Positions 7,734 through 15,700 of a stretch of 64,000 nucleotides of DNA are shown here, in pieces. Each line of letters starts with the position of its first letter. Position 1 is the first letter of the stretch. The notes below the pieces were generated by a model that did no database searches, had not been told where the DNA came from, and worked only from the letters and a program-made list of their open reading frames with translations. Both the position numbers and the translations under genes were made by a program. Location: positions 186,001 to 250,000 of the forward strand of contig NZ_JACHWM010000001.1 of assembly GCF_014191355.1 (NCBI RefSeq), given 5' to 3'. The stretch comes from Methylobacterium sp. R2-1. Its GTDB lineage: Bacteria > Pseudomonadota > Alphaproteobacteria > Rhizobiales > Beijerinckiaceae.

Positions 7734-8474
7734 TCAGGCCTTCCGGAACGAGGTGTGGATCAGGTCGTAGAGACCGGCGAGGCCGGAGCGGACCGCGCCG
7801 CCTGTCGCCTGGACCCCGGAACGAAGACGCCCGCCGGTGGGGGCAGGCTCGTTAGGAGGGGAGCTTAGGAGGGGAGCTTGCGAGCTGGGGACTGTCGGGA
7901 TCACCGAGTGCCCCGCCGCGCGCAGAGCATCGACCATGGAGCCGCACTGACCCGCGATCAGGTCGTCCTTGTCGGTGCCGTTGATGATGCGCCGGGCTCC
8001 GACAGGCTCGTATCGGCCACCCCCGAAATAGTCGGAGAGCTTCTTGCCCGTGAACCAGCCCTCGACCATGCCGTAGAAGAGGATCGCCGCCGCCACGTCG
8101 AGGCGCATCGCGAGCTTCGGCGTCTTCACCAGATCCTCGTCGGCGCGCAGGTAGCCGAGTTGCCGCAGTCGCGTGGTCGCCTTGGCGTAGTTCGTCTCCC
8201 AGGTGAGCTGCACGAAGCCGCGGCCCCAGAAGCCGGTCGGCCCGTAGCTCTTTCCTTTGCCCCGGCCGTATTCCTCGATCGGCTGCATGGTGCGCGCCGT
8301 CTCGTGGAAGGTGGTCGCCAGCGCGTAGCCGAGCGACGTGGTGCCGAGCAGGGACGGCGCGGCGTCGAAGATCGCGTCCATGCCGGCGACCTGCGAGGCC
8401 GTCAGGCGCCCGCCGAACAGGGATGCGCGCACGGCCGCATAGAAGGCGGCGCGGTTGAGGCTCGCGGCCATCAT
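7734..8474 (-). CDS. Endolysin, glycoside hydrolase family 19 type
   Basis: 246 residues. Residues about 48-70 hold the GH19 catalytic region (YALATTFHETARTMQPIEEYG, with Glu58 as likely acid and a second Glu at 67/68), and residues 76-95 carry GPTGFWGRGFVQLTW, the conserved GRGxxQLT block. GH19 endolysins cut the glycan strands of peptidoglycan. The C-terminal 60 residues are a Pro/Ser linker and a basic helical tail. No signal peptide, so it needs the adjacent holin-like proteins for access. Confidence 0.88.
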   Translation of the reverse strand: MMAASLNRAAFYAAVRASLFGGRLTASQVAGMDAIFDAAPSLLGTTSLGYALATTFHETARTMQPIEEYGRGKGKSYGPTGFWGRGFVQLTWETNYAKATTRLRQLGYLRADEDLVKTPKLAMRLDVAAAILFYGMVEGWFTGKKLSDYFGGGRYEPVGARRIINGTDKDDLIAGQCGSMVDALRAAGHSVIPTVPSSQAPLLSSPPNEPAPTGGRLRSGVQATGGAVRSGLAGLYDLIHTSFRKA

Positions 8475-8490
8475 GGTCTCCGGATTGTGG

Positions 8491-8600
8491 GGGTGGACTA
8501 GTTCTTGACCGGGCTTTGATCCGGCGCCGTCAGACGGGCGCGGAAGCCTGTCGGATCAGAGGCTTAGCGGGTGGACTAGATTTGACCGGGTTTTGACCGG
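8491..8600. repeat. Imperfect 32-34 bp direct repeat at end of hydroxylase gene
   Basis: The sequence GGGTGGACTAG followed by TTGACCGGG and TTTGAxCCGG occurs at 8491-8524 and again at 8569-8600 with a few changes. The second copy covers the stop codon of the fatty-acid-hydroxylase gene. This looks like a scar of duplication or insertion of that gene. Confidence 0.7.
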
Positions 8601-9070
8601 ATAGGCCGGTACGTTCCGAACGCCCGGTCCCAGGCCGTGGTGACGACGCCGAAGTTCACCTCGTCGCCGCGGTGGTGCATCGCGTGGCGGATCTTCAGCC
8701 CATAGAGCGGGTGCCCCGGCGCGACCCTCCAGTGGTGCACGGCGTGATGGGCCGCGATGTAGGCCAGATACCCGAGGGCGAGGCCCGCGAGCACGCCGGC
8801 CGGCAGCAACAGGAACAGCACGCCGAACACGAGGAGCGAGTGCCAGGACGTGACGCCCGTGCGGCCCGAAGGCTTGGCGTGGTGCTCGTCGTGGCCCGCC
8901 TTGAACAGCGGCAGGCGGTGGAACAGCACGCGGTGGATCACGTACTCGGCCAGCGTCCAGGCGACGAGGCCGAACAAGATGCCCGGCAGCGTGGCGCCGC
9001 CGAACAGGATCAGCGCCAGCGCGAGCGCCGGCATCGACACGAAGTCGGCATAGTAGGCGAGGCGGGACAT
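8576..9070 (-). CDS. Fatty acid hydroxylase / sterol desaturase family membrane protein
   Basis: ATG 9070 gives 164 residues. The family's di-iron histidine clusters are all present: HRVLFH (about residue 47), HDEHH (about 60), HHAVHH (about 119) and HAMHH (about 142), set among four hydrophobic segments. Such enzymes use two metal ions to hydroxylate or desaturate lipids or carotenoids at the membrane. It is an unusual gene in a phage late operon, placed between the endolysin and RlpA-like genes, and may alter the host membrane. The substrate is unknown. Confidence 0.8.
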   Translation of the reverse strand: MSRLAYYADFVSMPALALALILFGGATLPGILFGLVAWTLAEYVIHRVLFHRLPLFKAGHDEHHAKPSGRTGVTSWHSLLVFGVLFLLLPAGVLAGLALGYLAYIAAHHAVHHWRVAPGHPLYGLKIRHAMHHRGDEVNFGVVTTAWDRAFGTYRPIRSKPGQI

Positions 9071-9093
9071 CGGCGCTCCTGGCGCTGTGCGGG

Positions 9094-9432
9094 TCAGAGG
9101 GGCTGAAGAGCGACGCGGCAGGTGCCGCAGCCGATCGCCCGGGCGGCGCCGCGGGCGAGGTCGATGGAACGGCCGGCGATGAACGGGCCGCGATCGTTGA
9201 TGCGCACGACCACGGAGCGGCCGGTCGCGGCGTTGGTCACCCGCACGCGAGTGCCGAAGCGCAGGGTGCGGTGCGCGGCGGTGAGGGCGTTCTGGTCGAA
9301 CCGCTCCCCGTTGGCCGTGAGCCGCCCGTGGAAGCCGGGCCCGTACCACGATGCGATTTCGGCGCGGGCCGGCGTCACGCTGAGCACGAGGCAAGCGAGA
9401 GCGGCCCGCACCGCGAGGCGTTGCAGGAGCAT
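9094..9432 (-). CDS. RlpA-like double-psi beta-barrel protein, exported
   Basis: 112 residues: signal peptide ([21 protein letters not shown]) cleaved near ARA-EIA, then the RlpA core with [20 protein letters not shown], the [17 protein letters not shown] block and VRINDRGPF. RlpA proteins are glycan-strand lytic transglycosylases or binders; the Asp of INDRGPF is the conserved catalytic-site residue. The SPOR domain of host RlpA is absent. It is likely to assist peptidoglycan remodelling in lysis or assembly. It is the first gene leftward of a divergent spacer. Confidence 0.88.
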   Translation of the reverse strand: MLLQRLAVRAALACLVLSVTPARAEIASWYGPGFHGRLTANGERFDQNALTAAHRTLRFGTRVRVTNAATGRSVVVRINDRGPFIAGRSIDLARGAARAIGCGTCRVALQPL

Positions 9433-9603
9433 GGTCGGTCCGATTGTTCGATGGTCGACCGCCGCGGGCTGCGGCGTTCAGCTATTCGCCCGACGCTCTC
9501 CCAACCAACCCAAGATAGGTGAGTGTGGCTTTTCGGGCATCGACTCCGGCAACCTCAGCGTGCCCTGTTGGCATGAAGAGGCGACCTCGGGCTGGAGACG
9601 AAG

Positions 9604-10629
9604 ATGGCGACAAAAGATGTGCCGTTTACCGTAACGAACGGGACCACCCAGGCAATCGTCGCGCAAGGTACGTTTTCAGTCGACGACGCGACCAATGAAG
9701 TCGTTGTAATTTCTGGTACCGTCGGGGGCCAAACGATTTCCGCGCTATCGAATTTCAACGGCGCGAATAACGTACTCCAGAAAGAATTCATGCGGACGCA
9801 GGTTGGCGCTCCGACATACACTTACCGCGTTGGCAGTGTGAGCTTCGAGGCGGGAGGAGTTAGCTACAACCTGAATGGACCTGGTGCCTTTTTCCCAGGA
9901 CGTCCGTTTGAACCGACTCGACTTATCTCAAGCGACGGCAACGATATCGTCGTTGGTTTGAACGCTGGCTCTTACGTTGACCCTCTTTGCTTCACGACCG
10001 GCACAAAAATCAGCACCGCCCGAGGCGAGATGGTCGTTGAGGATCTCCGCGTCGGCGACCTCGCCGTCACGGCCGCCGGTGCGCTGCGGCCCATCGTCTG
10101 GATCGGGCATCGCGAAATCACCGCCAAGAGCGGCTCGCTCGCCTTCAACCAGCAGCCGGTTCGCGTCCGGGCTGGTGCTTCCGGTCGCGGACTGCCGTCG
10201 CGCGATCTCTTCCTCTCGCCCGGACACCCGGTGCTGGTCGGCGCGGATGCCGACAACGCGGGCGGCGTGCTCGTGCCCGTGATGTGCCTGATCAACGGCA
10301 CCACCGTCACCCGTGAGCCGGTCGCCAGCGTCACCTACTGGCACGTCGAACTCGACAGCCACGACATTTTGCTCGCTGAAGGCCTGCCGGCAGAGAGCTA
10401 CATCGACGGCGGCGACCGGGCCTTCTTCTCGGAAGCGTCCGATCATGCCCTGCACAACCCGGACTTCGTGGCTCCGGGCTGGAACGGGCGTTGCCGGCCG
10501 GTCGCCGTGGACGGTCCGGTCGTCGAGGCCGAGCGGCTTCGGCTCGACGCCGTGTTCTCCGGGTCCTTGAGCGAGCAGTGCGAGTGGGAGCCGGCGAGAC
10601 TTTGGTGCGAGCCTGTCAGCATCGCGTGA
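9604..10629 (+). CDS. Hint-domain (Hedgehog/intein-like) protein, moron
   Basis: 341 residues. Residues 1-128 are a beta-rich passenger. At Cys129 begins a Hint_2-type domain: CFTTGTKISTARGE, VEDLRVGD, then SPGHPVLVG around residue 205 and DSHDILLAEGLPAESYIDGG. Hint domains self-cleave after the N-terminal residue through Cys. Such proteins are abundant in Methylobacterium. The gene faces against the late operon, and its end overlaps the tail fibre gene by 14 bases, so it is probably an inserted cargo gene. Which target is processed is unknown. Confidence 0.8.
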   Translation: MATKDVPFTVTNGTTQAIVAQGTFSVDDATNEVVVISGTVGGQTISALSNFNGANNVLQKEFMRTQVGAPTYTYRVGSVSFEAGGVSYNLNGPGAFFPGRPFEPTRLISSDGNDIVVGLNAGSYVDPLCFTTGTKISTARGEMVVEDLRVGDLAVTAAGALRPIVWIGHREITAKSGSLAFNQQPVRVRAGASGRGLPSRDLFLSPGHPVLVGADADNAGGVLVPVMCLINGTTVTREPVASVTYWHVELDSHDILLAEGLPAESYIDGGDRAFFSEASDHALHNPDFVAPGWNGRCRPVAVDGPVVEAERLRLDAVFSGSLSEQCEWEPARLWCEPVSIA

Positions 10630-12205
10630 CGATCCCGCCAACGACCTGAAACTGCTGCGTGGGCGGGCCGTTGCATGACACGCCCGCGACGCCTGAGGCA
10701 AAGTAAGCGCCTGTCGAGACGTTGCCGTTCGCGGTCAATGTGCCGTTCATCGACAGATTGCCGTTCGCATCGATACGAGCGACTGCACTGGATTGGTCCG
10801 GGCCGGTGTGGAACATCCAAGCCTTGAGAGCACTACTTTGGCTCATGCACATGAACGTGCCGTTGTAGCAAACTGCCTGTCCAGACTTGAAGTAAGCGGC
10901 GAACGGCATGGCATCTGCCGTGAAGTCCAAGCCAACCTTGTGATTGCCGGTCGCTTGCACGATAGCCCGTGCGCTGTCGTTCATTAGAAAATCAGCGTCT
11001 TGGACCTGAGAACCGTTGTCGTTATCTTGAAAGAACAGCCCATAGTGGGCCATCGAGCTTGTTCCAGCCCAAGCGCCGGGAGTGGAGTTGTTGCCGATGG
11101 GTCGATCAGCGGTGCAGGTGGAACCATCGGTGCAGTCGACGCGATAGCGCTGGCCGCCGTAATCGATGCGGTTGATCTTGTGGTCGAACTTTGTGCGCCC
11201 GCCGGTACCAGAGACGAATGTGAAAGTGTTGCCAGAAGTCGTCACCGTCCCCGAATAGGGGTAAGTGATTGGGTTTCCGAAATAATGGAATGCTAGGTTC
11301 GGATACGGATTGATACCGCCGTAGAAAAACCATGCAGACGTACAGTTGAAAGACTGACCCGCCGGCGGCTGTCCGCCAACGATACATTCGCCGTTGAAAT
11401 TGCTATGGTCCATTTCGATCCCGTAGGTTTGGACCTGCTTGGACCCGCTACCGATCACGGTATCAATGTTCAGACCCCAATAGGTCGGAGGCCTTTCTCC
11501 GTTCGGGCCTGGATGCTGATGCCCCGAAATCAGCATGCCCGTAGCGTTGGGGGATAGCTCGTCGGATGGATGGGCCTCGGAAACGGAGCCGCCTACCACG
11601 TCCATGTTGATGAACGAGCCGCTGACCTGCTGCTGCACCCCTCCATCGGCGCGGCCGTTGACGAGTTGATACGCGCCGCCACGCGTGAACGGAGTGCCGG
11701 CGCCCGGGTCAGGCGGGTAGGTGTGATTACTTGATGTGGTGCCACGAGTTGCAAAGATTGGGATAGCGCCAGAGCTTCCGGCCTGCCACGTACCGAAGCA
11801 GTCCGGGATCCAGGTAGATGTGTAGTCGCCGGTCCATTTGCCGGCCGTACTATCGATGCAGCCCGCAGGAAGGGTCGTCTTCACCGATCCGCTGAACACC
11901 GGGCTCGCCAGCGGCGCCCGATCCGCCATGAGGCGCGCCAGCGTACCCGAGGCGGCCGACGTGGTCGGCGTGACGTTGATGCCTGAGCCCTCGCCCTTCC
12001 AGCGGATCGTTTTGGCGGTGCCGTCAACGCAGCCGACCGAGACCATCGTCTTGCCGGTCCGCTCCCGCACCGCGAGGTCCGGGCACGCGCCGCCGTTCTG
12101 GAGGCCGAGTTCGGGCAGCGTGAAGGTTTGGGCCGAGGCTGGCGAGACGGCCGGACCGAGAGTGGCGATTGCCAGCGCCAAGGCGAGTCGCATGGAGCGG
12201 ATCAT
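10616..12205 (-). CDS. Large exported tail-fibre-like protein
   Basis: ATG 12205 gives 529 residues starting with a signal peptide (MIRSMRLALALAIATLG, cleavage near ASA-QT). The body is Gly/Ser/Thr/Asn-rich with many beta strands, typical of fibres; residues about 90-120 carry SPVFSGSVKT, a motif common in phage fibre stalks, and near the end NGNLSMNGTLTANGNVSTG, another typical fibre repeat. Located at the promoter-distal end of the tail module. A true signal peptide on a virion protein is odd; see findings. It is likely a receptor-binding fibre or tailspike. Confidence 0.65.
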   Translation of the reverse strand: MIRSMRLALALAIATLGPAVSPASAQTFTLPELGLQNGGACPDLAVRERTGKTMVSVGCVDGTAKTIRWKGEGSGINVTPTTSAASGTLARLMADRAPLASPVFSGSVKTTLPAGCIDSTAGKWTGDYTSTWIPDCFGTWQAGSSGAIPIFATRGTTSSNHTYPPDPGAGTPFTRGGAYQLVNGRADGGVQQQVSGSFINMDVVGGSVSEAHPSDELSPNATGMLISGHQHPGPNGERPPTYWGLNIDTVIGSGSKQVQTYGIEMDHSNFNGECIVGGQPPAGQSFNCTSAWFFYGGINPYPNLAFHYFGNPITYPYSGTVTTSGNTFTFVSGTGGRTKFDHKINRIDYGGQRYRVDCTDGSTCTADRPIGNNSTPGAWAGTSSMAHYGLFFQDNDNGSQVQDADFLMNDSARAIVQATGNHKVGLDFTADAMPFAAYFKSGQAVCYNGTFMCMSQSSALKAWMFHTGPDQSSAVARIDANGNLSMNGTLTANGNVSTGAYFASGVAGVSCNGPPTQQFQVVGGIVTRC

Positions 12206-12216
12206 GTGAAAAGCCT

Positions 12217-12576
12217 TCACTTCGGCTGGAGCGCGGCGGAGAGGAGCAGGTCGGACACCTGCACGAGGCTCAAGTTCAGCGTCTCCTTCACGAAGGTGAG
12301 GAGCGCGCAATCCGGGGAGACGAACGCGGTCGTGCGATATGCCCGGTTGATGGGATTGCCCGGGTCGGACGACACCGCATCCTGGATGATCGCAGTCGCG
12401 CCCGGGCGAAGTGCCTCAAGAGCCGCGAAGAATTGGTTTGCCGTGACCTGTCCGTCGCCGGAGCCGTTCCCGACCACATCAAGGGTCACTGCTGTGCCTT
12501 GCCGTCCGACCCGCACCGTCGCAGAGGGCGACCGCACATCGATCGGGAATGTTGGGCGAACCGGATAGCTCGGCAT
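12217..12576 (-). CDS. Tail-associated protein sharing a C-terminal module
   Basis: 119 residues. Residues about 45-115 (NQFFAALEALRPG ... TLNLSLVQVSDLLLSA) align well with the last 75 residues of the protein encoded at 22033-23007 (GQFFRALENSGAG ... TLSLTDAQLAAIITA). That shared module is likely a virion attachment or oligomerisation unit. N-terminal half is beta-rich. No named family. Confidence 0.6.
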   Translation of the reverse strand: MPSYPVRPTFPIDVRSPSATVRVGRQGTAVTLDVVGNGSGDGQVTANQFFAALEALRPGATAIIQDAVSSDPGNPINRAYRTTAFVSPDCALLTFVKETLNLSLVQVSDLLLSAALQPK

Positions 12577-12586
12577 AGTGGCGACC

Positions 12587-12973
12587 TCAGGCGAACTCGA
12601 CCGGCTCGGAGAAAACCTGCTCCGTCTCCGGGCCGATGGTGACGAAGACCCGCACGTCGTAGAGGCCGGGCGGGACGCAGAGTAGCGAGCCTACCGGAAA
12701 GACCGCCTCGACGATGCCGGGATTGGAGACGACCAGCGATCCGGCCGCGAGGGAGGCCGTCATCACCGGCTCCGGCGCGTGGCCGCTCCAGCATCCGCGA
12801 TGCGGCGCGCGCGGCGTCACGGTGAGCAGCACCTCGGAGCAGGCCGAGAAATCAATCAGACCTTCATCCGAGAGATCGAGACGACCGCGTTCGTCGGCCG
12901 CTCGGAAGACATGGCGGAAGCGCCACTGCCCCAGCCGGGAGACGGCGCCGAGCGTGTTCATGAAGGACGGCAT
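12587..12973 (-). CDS. Beta-sandwich tail/baseplate-type protein
   Basis: Start ATG 12973 (MPSFMNTLGAV), 128 residues. The pattern is like N-terminal domains of upper baseplate proteins: WRFRHVFRAADERGRLDL, a stretch describing allowed strands, then VFPVGSLLCVPPGLYDVRVFV and a final strand VFSEPVEFA. Sits five bases after the collar-like fibre gene. Assignment rests on fold pattern only; I do not recognise a specific family. Confidence 0.5.
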   Translation of the reverse strand: MPSFMNTLGAVSRLGQWRFRHVFRAADERGRLDLSDEGLIDFSACSEVLLTVTPRAPHRGCWSGHAPEPVMTASLAAGSLVVSNPGIVEAVFPVGSLLCVPPGLYDVRVFVTIGPETEQVFSEPVEFA

Positions 12974-12978
12974 CGGCG

Positions 12979-14205
12979 TCAGAGCTTCAGGAAGAAGGTG
13001 CCGAGCCGGGTCGGCGGGAGGTTCGAGAACGGCAGGCCTCCGCCGGGGTTCGGCTGCGAGACACCAAACGTCTTCGCCGGCGGGACACCGGTGTTGGCGT
13101 TCGCGAGACCCTGCTGCAGGTTCGACACGGTCACGGAGCCCGTGGAGGAGGACAGGGAAGCCGCGGCGAGCGTCTCGTGCGTGATGTAGCTGTGCGCCGG
13201 ATAATCGACGGTCACGGAGCCGCCGGGCAACGTCGCCGGCAGGTTCCTGTTGGACAGTCCGGTGAGCGCATCGCCGCCGATCTGGCCGGGCACCTGCGCG
13301 TCGCCCAGCGCTGAGAACCGTGCACCCGACACCGTACCCGTGGAACCCGCCGACGCCGGCAGCGAGAGCGTGATCGTGGTCCCGTTGATGTCCGCGATCG
13401 TTGTGCCGGCCGAGATGCCGGTAGCGGTCACCGTCATACCGATGGTGAGGCGGGCGGAGCTGAAAACGGTCGCCGTGGTCGACCCGGCCGACAGCGTCAT
13501 GTCGGTGATGGTCTGGAGACGACCGGCCGGGCTCGACCCCATGTCGTCGAGACCAGCCTGCATGAGCCCCTGCATCGTCGGAATGACGATTTGCTTGCCG
13601 GCCGAGAAGTCGCTCGACGCCGAGGTGCCGCGCCCACCGACGACGGAGGCGACCGTGTCGGGGAAGGTGTTCCAGAGATAAGCGAAGGCGGCCGAGGCGG
13701 TCGCGGAGGCGAGTTCCGTCGCGCCCGATCCCGCGCCGCCGAGCGTGCGGCCGTTCATCCGCACCCAGCCGGGCATGATCCCGGCGTCCATGCGCCACTT
13801 CACATCGCCGGTCGCGGCGATCGCGGTCAGATCGACGGTGCCGCTCCCGCCGCCACCATCCGCTGTCGGGGGCACGTAGCCGAGGCCGTCGTCGAACCAG
13901 AGAAGGTTGCCGTAAGGGCCGGTCACCTGTTCGGCGTAGAGGACGGTCGGCAGGTAGATGCGCGGGAATCGGCCGGTCCCGTCTGCCTTCACCGGCTGGG
14001 CGAGCGGCTTCGTCAACGCGGCATCCGAATAGACCGCGAGCGGCGTGGTCGTGCCGGCTTTGAAGAAGGCGACGCTCGGCACGAGCAGGGGGCGGCCCGA
14101 CGCATCGAGGATCTGCTGTCGCGACTTCGACCAGGACTCGGCGGCCGATGCAGCGGAGATCAGGCCGAGCGCGAGAGCGAGCGCGGCGGCGAGAGGTTTG
14201 AGCAT
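12979..14205 (-). CDS. Exported tail fibre with collar-like domain
   Basis: 408 residues with a clear signal peptide (MLKPLAAALALALGLISAASA-AES). Residues about 30-95 resemble phage N-terminal fibre sequences (PLLVPSVAFFKAGTTTPLAVY, a common tail-fibre opening). Residues about 140-185 look like a collar domain (GIMPGWVRMNGRTLGG, then WNTFPDT), which in many phages binds surface glycans. The rest is Gly/Thr-rich beta structure. It is the second virion-type protein here with a signal peptide. Confidence 0.68.
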   Translation of the reverse strand: MLKPLAAALALALGLISAASAAESWSKSRQQILDASGRPLLVPSVAFFKAGTTTPLAVYSDAALTKPLAQPVKADGTGRFPRIYLPTVLYAEQVTGPYGNLLWFDDGLGYVPPTADGGGGSGTVDLTAIAATGDVKWRMDAGIMPGWVRMNGRTLGGAGSGATELASATASAAFAYLWNTFPDTVASVVGGRGTSASSDFSAGKQIVIPTMQGLMQAGLDDMGSSPAGRLQTITDMTLSAGSTTATVFSSARLTIGMTVTATGISAGTTIADINGTTITLSLPASAGSTGTVSGARFSALGDAQVPGQIGGDALTGLSNRNLPATLPGGSVTVDYPAHSYITHETLAAASLSSSTGSVTVSNLQQGLANANTGVPPAKTFGVSQPNPGGGLPFSNLPPTRLGTFFLKL

Positions 14206-14225
14206 GGGGAGAGCCTGAAACGACG

Positions 14226-14251
14226 AAGCCCCGCACGGGGGCGGGGCTTGG
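14226..14251 (-). terminator. Terminator after the HTH-ATPase-STAS gene
   Basis: Stem AAGCCCCGC / GTGCGGGGCTT on the minus strand, followed by CGTCGTTTC. It separates the regulatory-type gene ending at 14333 from the fibre gene starting at 14205, implying independent transcription of the former. Confidence 0.65.
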
Positions 14252-14332
14252 TCAGGGCCAGCGCGTAGGGCGCGGCACAGTGATCAAATCGCGGGTTTTG
14301 CCCGACGGGTCAAGGGGTCGTGGCCGGGGGCA

Positions 14333-15370
14333 TCACCCGTCGGCCGCGTTGCGCTTCGCGTGCTGGATCATGCGCTCCACATCGGGGTTTGCATTGACAT
14401 ACACGATCTGAGTGCCCGGATGAGATTTCGCATAAACGCGAAAGATTTCGTCAGCGAATGCTTGTCCAATCTCGTCAACGTTCCTGAAGTCAAGAAAGAC
14501 TTCGGAGAACTTCTCGAAGCGTGCAAGGACGCGCTTGGCTTGTGAGCGCGACACGAAGCTACCTTCTCCGAGCTTGGCAAGAGTCATTGGAACATGCGTC
14601 CTTGAGAAGCCGGCGTCATCGTCCATATGCTCTAGGAACACGTCATTCGCCTTCCGCGTCGTGTTAGCCGCGATGCTCATTCGCACGACGGTACCCTCCT
14701 GCCAATTTTTACTCTCATCGGACTCGATCAGCCACTCAGCATTTTCTTCACGCTTCCGCTGATAAAATAAATCCTGCGACAACAGGACAAAATTATCGAA
14801 CATCCGGGACGTGAAGAATATTCCTTCGCCGCTGTGCCGCTCGGGAAATGAAGTAAGTTTTCCTTTTGACAGCTCCAAAATCGCGTGGCGGCGGCTTGAT
14901 AGGTTGAAGTGCTTGGCAATTTTATCGAAGATGCCAACACCATAGTCGTGAATGGTAAACGTAATGCTAACAGGTGTCCTCACAAGGTGATAAAGGCAAC
15001 GGTCCGACTCTGAGTGATCAATGACGTTGTTAAACATCTCAGTAAAACCGTAGTAGCAAATGTACCTTACGTTTTCAGGTATGCCAGCGAGCAGAGGCTC
15101 GATTACTTCGGTCCATACGGTGTCGTCTTGGGTTTCTGGGGTAATATCCACCACGCCCATTCTTTCGGCGATCTTCGCCAATTCATAACGCGTACCCTTG
15201 GCGCGGCCCTGCTTCACGAGCTGCCCCTCGGCCACAAGGCGAGCAACGTGCTTGTGCGCCCCCATCCGCGTCATACCGAAGGTGCGCGCCGTATGAGTCA
15301 CGAGATCAGTCGGATGGTCCGCGACGCTGCGCAGAATCATTGACCTCACGAAATTGATGGGCTTGACCAT
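14333..15370 (-). CDS. Winged-helix, GHKL-ATPase and STAS-like (DUF4325) protein
   Basis: 345 residues in three parts. Residues 1-70 are a winged helix (TARTFGMTRMGAHKHVARLVAEG). Residues 85-235 are a GHKL ATPase: N-box FTEMFNNVIDHS (Glu111, Asn114/115), G1 HDYGVGIF and G2 HSGEGIFFTSRMF. Residues 260-340 match the DUF4325 STAS-like fold (FSEVFLDFRNVDEIGQAFADE). This joins in one chain the parts of a SpoIIAB-like kinase and its STAS partner, plus DNA binding. GC content is low and it has its own operator repeats and terminator, so it is a moron, not a structural gene. A sensing or defence role is inferred. Confidence 0.8.
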   Translation of the reverse strand: MVKPINFVRSMILRSVADHPTDLVTHTARTFGMTRMGAHKHVARLVAEGQLVKQGRAKGTRYELAKIAERMGVVDITPETQDDTVWTEVIEPLLAGIPENVRYICYYGFTEMFNNVIDHSESDRCLYHLVRTPVSITFTIHDYGVGIFDKIAKHFNLSSRRHAILELSKGKLTSFPERHSGEGIFFTSRMFDNFVLLSQDLFYQRKREENAEWLIESDESKNWQEGTVVRMSIAANTTRKANDVFLEHMDDDAGFSRTHVPMTLAKLGEGSFVSRSQAKRVLARFEKFSEVFLDFRNVDEIGQAFADEIFRVYAKSHPGTQIVYVNANPDVERMIQHAKRNAADG

Positions 15371-15371
15371 G

Positions 15372-15407
15372 GTTTTTTATAAACCATCGGTCCGTTTTTT
15401 GTAAACC
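15372..15407 (-). promoter_or_regulatory. Tandem 14-bp operator repeats before the HTH-ATPase-STAS gene
   Basis: On the minus strand GGTTTAYAAAAAAC occurs twice (15394-15407 and 15372-15385), 22 bases apart, i.e. two helical turns, ending at the start codon. The second includes TATAAA, and its right edge also forms ATGGTTT/AAACCAT with the start region. It is likely the autoregulatory site of the winged-helix domain. Confidence 0.6.
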
Positions 15408-15463
15408 TGCTGCGATGCCGCGGTCAGCTTCGGTCTGGATCTTTGCCGTGCTACCGTCCCACC

Positions 15464-15700
15464 ATGCCCCGTTGGCTCCTCATCGCCCTCGCGTTCGTCT
15501 TCTATGCCGCGATCATGGCGGCGGTTGTTGCGGGCGCCCGTACGCTCGTTCCCGGCTTCAGCGGATGGATGGGCCAAACCTTCGGCGAAGGGGTAGCGAC
15601 GATCCTCGTTTTTGGCGTGATCGGTGCTGCCGGCCTCTACGGTTTCTGGCCGAGGAGACCCGACGGCACGATGCGGCGGCTGCGGTCGCCCTGGGACTGA
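15464..15700 (+). CDS. Small two-helix membrane protein
   Basis: ATG 15464 gives 78 residues with two transmembrane segments (LLIALAFVFYAAIMAAVVAG and VATILVFGVIGAAGLYGFW) and a short basic tail. It is divergent from the HTH-ATPase-STAS gene with about 90 bases between the starts, and its end overlaps the end of the opposing virion gene by 64 bases. It could be the partner or effector of the regulatory gene; that is inference from arrangement only. Confidence 0.55.
   Translation: MPRWLLIALAFVFYAAIMAAVVAGARTLVPGFSGWMGQTFGEGVATILVFGVIGAAGLYGFWPRRPDGTMRRLRSPWD

Noticed and set aside
8475..8600. Insertion sequence at the direct repeat
   Set aside because: No transposase and no terminal inverted repeats; only the short direct repeat around the hydroxylase stop is present.
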